A DNA stretch of 64,000 nucleotides from Camarhynchus parvulus (lineage: Eukaryota > Chordata > Aves > Passeriformes > Thraupidae), in NCBI RefSeq assembly GCF_901933205.1, contig NC_044586.1, forward strand, positions 16,872,569 through 16,936,568, read 5' to 3'. The translations under genes and the position numbers were made by a program. Positions 60,237-64,000 of this stretch are shown piece by piece (the stretch's first letter is position 1; the number at the start of each line of letters is the position of its first letter). The notes below the pieces were generated by a model. The model was not told the origin of the DNA. It saw nothing but the letters and a program-made list of their open reading frames with translations, and ran no database searches.

Positions 60237-62318
60237 ATCAGCTGCACTCATCCTCCAAATTCCACCAGCTCACCGGGAATTAGAAAGCTGCAGGTTTGGC
60301 TCACAGCAAACCAGCCCAGCTCTAAGCTGTCTTATCCCAGTCATGTCAGTACCAAACTAGAAGGAGCAGCCACAGGTCAGGCAGATTTGTCTGCACCACT
60401 TCACAGCTCAACTCTGGAAAATCCATTTTTTGCTAGGAACCTCTCTGGTCATTGTACCTCCCTCTGGGAAAGATGCTAACTGGCTGTTTGTCATCTGATC
60501 AGAAAGCGGAATTGAATATTGCCTGGCTCAGTCACATTTCTCCCCTCTCTTTAAATTGAGAAGGCATGTCTGGCACACACCTGAGCAAGACACTTTATGA
60601 GCAAGGCTTCTTTTCAGTACAGGTACCTGGCTCATGGTTCATCTCCAACAGAGACTAAGACTTTACAAAATCAGCCATTGGCAGCACTCCCAGGATATTT
60701 TTCCATTTGCACATATTTCTAAAAATGTCAGCTCCAGTCTAATCATTCTCATCTGGGGAGTGTGACATCAGATGTACATTAGCCCGGGAAAAAATTACCC
60801 AAAATGCAAGCCCCTTCTAAAAAGGAAAACAAATTCCAAATATGTCATACTGGCTCCTCCTCTGGGCTCTCTGCACACGAGAGGAGGAAATTTTACAGTG
60901 TGATTTTACAGCCATGATGATTCAATTAGAAAATCAGACAAGGGAATGGGGATGGATTTTACAGGGATGAGAAGTGGATGATATGTGATATTCCTGTTCA
61001 GGCCTGACTTCCTGTTTATTTGGGTTTGCTACCCAACAGCAGACAAAAAAAGTCTCAAGCAGGACCTTAAGAGCCACGTGCAGTCCTGGAATGAAATCCA
61101 GACTGCTAAACAACACTGCATCTGGCTGTGGGAGAGCTTCCCTAGGGAGAAAGCATTTTGGCTTGAGCATTTTGTTCCAGTCATCAGTCTCTGATTATTT
61201 TCTCTTCCAAATTTGGACCCTTCACACTCCTCCCCAGCATCACCTGCCTTGCCTGAGGGACGAGTGCAGCCAGGACGTCATGCTGCCATTTGGCCATGCT
61301 GAGGCCAGGCAAGAAGTGATACTGTTCCCACACCGTGCCCACAGCAGGGTGGAATGCCGTCGGCATTCCCTCACTGCTAAGAGAGACCTCTGTTTAATTT
61401 GGGCTGTCAGGAGTCAAGGAAAACAAAGGATGTGACTGCAGAGCTCAAGTCTATCTGAGCAGGATTCCTGGAATGGAATCCAGTTGCCTTCAGTAGCACT
61501 AATCTGCAGCTACAGAGTGAACAGAGTGCAGGGTGTGTTTCTGAGATATTTTAAATATAAGTTTCCATGAATGCTGCAAAAATGGTTTCACAAATGCTGT
61601 CCTTCTGGGAAATAATTAGAAAGTCCTCCTCTCTTTATGGGCTCTGATGATGATTGCATCTGCTCACCTCCAGGATGTGTTTGGCATCCGAATTACACTT
61701 TTGCTTTCTTGCAAATTTTCATGTTTTCTACATATTCATTTTCACTATGTGTCCTTTCTCTAAATATTAACACATAAATACAATAAACAGAGTTTTCAGT
61801 CTTACTTGATGAAACAGACCTCAAGGAGTGACTCCCTGGCACAAAACGTTCCATCACTTTTTCCCAGATGGTGTACCTCAGCATTCCAACCTCCATATTC
61901 TGTTGGTCTTTTCTGTATCACACCCACACTAAACCATGTGCCCACACATCTGCTGAAGGAAAAATCCCATCAATAGGTTCATTTGTCCTTAGTGGTCCCT
62001 TCAGAGCGATTTACTTCTCACCCTCTTAGGGTGGTTGACAGCATTGACATCTTAAACTATTGTAGTTAGAGCTGTCAAGACCCATGAATACAGGAAAGAT
62101 TTTAAATGGAAGTTTACTTCTACTTTAGCAGAAGGAAGTAGGAACTTTGCTTTTTCTTCTCCCTCTGACTGAATTTAACTCATGTTTCATTGTCTAGGGA
62201 CCAGTGGCATATAGGCTCACCTTGAAGCCACAGAAGAATTCTAGTGCTGGCCCACTTTCTGCCTGTGCCGGTGTGCTGGGTGGTTTCTTCAGCACTAGAA
62301 TGCAGAGTGTCCCCACCC
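60237..62318. other. Unique non-coding sequence
   Basis: Nothing recognised. Short frames up to 114 codons (61091-61435) without motif. Confidence 0.5.
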
Positions 62319-62374
62319 TTTTTGTTTGTTTGTTTTTGTTATTGTTTTTGTTCTTTTTCTTTTTTTTTTTTAAT
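62319..62374. repeat. (TTTG)n and T-rich simple sequence
   Basis: TTTG units grade into long T runs. Confidence 0.9.
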
Positions 62375-62896
62375 TTCTAGTCATTTTGTGGTGCATCCTG
62401 CTGGACAGCAAGACCAGGGGATATGCATGGCCATCAGGGCCTCAACTGGAATGCTAAGCAGAGTTAGGAGATGCAGTGACTGAAACACAAGATAGAGCCT
62501 ACACTATGGCCAGGCAAACAGGAAAATCAGCCAAAAACCAAAGCAACAGTATCCCATTCCTACTGTCAGATCCACTTGTGCTCCTCTATGTGCATCTGGA
62601 AGAGTGTGGTGATTTTTAGTTAAAGTTGCATATAGATGAGTGCAGGTGGAAGCAGAATCAGATGAGAACAGATTTTGGCAGGAATAACTGTTCTCAGTGA
62701 ATAGAGACTGATTATTGTGTAAGAATGTGCCAATAGGGGAAAATGTGTAAAGCTTTTAAGATACCCCAAAAATTACCTGAGGGCAAGAGGCATCAAAGCA
62801 GGGCTGTATTTACACCTGCCACCTCCAGAGTTTGAGGGAATGTTCCCAAGCAATTAATCACAATCAACTACACTTCAAGGCTCCTGGTCACGCTGG
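62375..62896. other. Unique non-coding sequence
   Basis: Nothing recognised. Confidence 0.5.
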
Positions 62897-62945
62897 TAAG
62901 TCTGTACACAAGCACTCTCTTGGGTAGTGCTTGGGTACAGACTTA
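62897..62945. repeat. 20-bp inverted repeat, 9-base loop (strong hairpin)
   Basis: The left arm (62897-62916) and right arm (62926-62945) are reverse complements at 19 of 20 positions; the one mismatch is A against the expected C at 62908. The loop is CTCTTGGGT. Pairing stops abruptly at both outer ends. It could be a foldback from a small transposon, a microRNA-like precursor (the stem is shorter than usual) or a cruciform. No family recognised. Confidence 0.9.
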
Positions 62946-64000
62946 TACTTCCTAGGCACGATGTGGGCATGAGCAGAGGCCAGAAAGGGAGCCCAGCAGG
63001 CTGAGTGCCGAACACCTTGTTTCAGAGCAAGCCTCTGGCAGCAGGAGCTCAGACTGTCTCCTGCCAGATGGCCTCAGTGCCAGGGAATGGTCCTGGGCAC
63101 ATTTTGTTTTCTAATATAGATGCAGCCAGGATGTCTATGAGAATTTGTATCTCCCCCTCAGTGGAATATCCAGCTTCCTTTTTAAGAACAGAGCTACTCT
63201 GTTTTCCACTAGCAAGAAGCAGTGCAAATGCTATTTTGAAATACCCAGTGTTTCCAAGCTTTCCAGAGAGACTTCTCTCTTGTGCTCCGGAATTCTGCAC
63301 TCCTCAGACTCTGTTCCATTTGTATCACTGAGATGGAGATACTCTGGGAGACAAGTGGGAATCTGACCCAAATTTTGTTGGTTACTGGAACTTACTCTGC
63401 CAGGCCTGCAGGAAGATGCCAGTGCCTGCCTTAGATCCACACTTCAGCACATTCTCCTGAAGGCAGGTACCTGTAACGTTTCAATGAACTGGGCAGACTT
63501 TTAAAACATGACCCTGAGAGATACTGTGCAGGTAATTTGCCTAGTGGCTGAAATCGATCCCCCAGAGACAACTGTGGGAGCCACCATCCCTTTCTCAGTC
63601 AAATGTTTGTATATCTCAGTTGCAGATTCCTGCTCTTCCTTTTGCTTTCTCTGTGGCTCAAGGAACGCTCTCTCCTTCAGAACACAGAGGCTAAGCTTGA
63701 GCTAGAGGGCATTCCTTCCCAGAACAAGCTTTGTAACCCTCCAGACTCCCTGCTTCTTTGCAGCATTCCCTTGCATAATAAAAAAACATGTATTTTCACA
63801 ATAGCCTTCCTTTTAACAGTCCCCTTGTGTAGCACTGCCTTGAAAATTACTGTGTTTTCTGAACTGAGAAACTCATACAATTTGCTCTGCAAATTCCTGT
63901 TAGATGAATTGCATTCAATCACACCCCATTCGATTTTCAAATAATTTTAAACAAGACAGAAAAAAGAATTATAAGTTTATGTTGCTTAAATAATTCAAAT
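62946..64000. other. Unique non-coding sequence to the window end
   Basis: Frames up to 113 codons on both strands overlap each other, with no motif. Nothing else recognised. Confidence 0.5.

Noticed and set aside
1..64000. tRNA, rRNA, complete ERV internal genes, or bacterial-type systems
   Set aside because: No tRNA-like boxes, rRNA stretches, retroviral protease or polymerase motifs, or clustered coding frames were seen. All LTRs appear solo.

Overview
The window looks like about 64 kb of non-coding DNA from a bird nuclear genome, most likely a songbird. The evidence is at least 18 fragments of CR1 LINEs, which are the dominant avian retrotransposon and whose 3' tails here end in ATTCTRTG-like motifs. 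There are also five LTRs of endogenous retrovirus-like elements, three or four of which I recognise from memory as passerine-type families. The background is moderately AT-rich, with no operons, Shine-Dalgarno sites or dense coding. I found no exon, tRNA, rRNA or protein-coding gene that I can support. The open frames are chance frames, frames inside CR1 copies, or artefacts of a purine repeat. The window is either intergenic or the interior of a very large intron.

Layout: 1-7.7 kb is mostly unique sequence with one small CR1 tail and a 14-bp hairpin. A solo LTR lies at 7.7-8.2 kb (4-bp target-site duplication GAAT). A CR1 copy lies at 9.3-9.8 kb. A 230-bp polypyrimidine tract at 10.47-10.69 kb runs straight into the window's only clear CpG island (10.69-11.4 kb), which carries a TATA box. 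11.7-17.8 kb holds four CR1 pieces and a roughly 950-bp minus-strand LTR containing its own minisatellites. 17.8-37.3 kb holds two more LTRs (24.4 and 36.8 kb), five CR1 pieces (22.8-32.3 kb), a tandem octamer (POU-site) duplication at 30.4 kb and a pair of palindromes at 27.4 kb. 37.3-56 kb is mostly unique AT-rich sequence with short CR1 fragments. 57.3-58.35 kb is a 1,056-bp array built almost only from two units, GGAA and GTGGC. 58.9-59.8 kb holds a decayed CR1 reverse-transcriptase fragment and a very well-preserved 647-bp solo LTR. A GC-richer stretch follows, ending in a TATA box with Maf-type sites at 60.2 kb. The last 4 kb are unique apart from a 20-bp-stem hairpin at 62.9 kb.

No genes work together here. 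The functional candidates are regulatory: the CpG island, the 60.2 kb TATA/MARE module, the LTR promoters, and the GGAA array as a possible ETS-factor-binding microsatellite. I found no new multi-gene system. The most unusual object is the two-unit GGAA/GTGGC array. Repeat family names rest on recognition, not on a database search, and repeat edges without target-site duplications are approximate.
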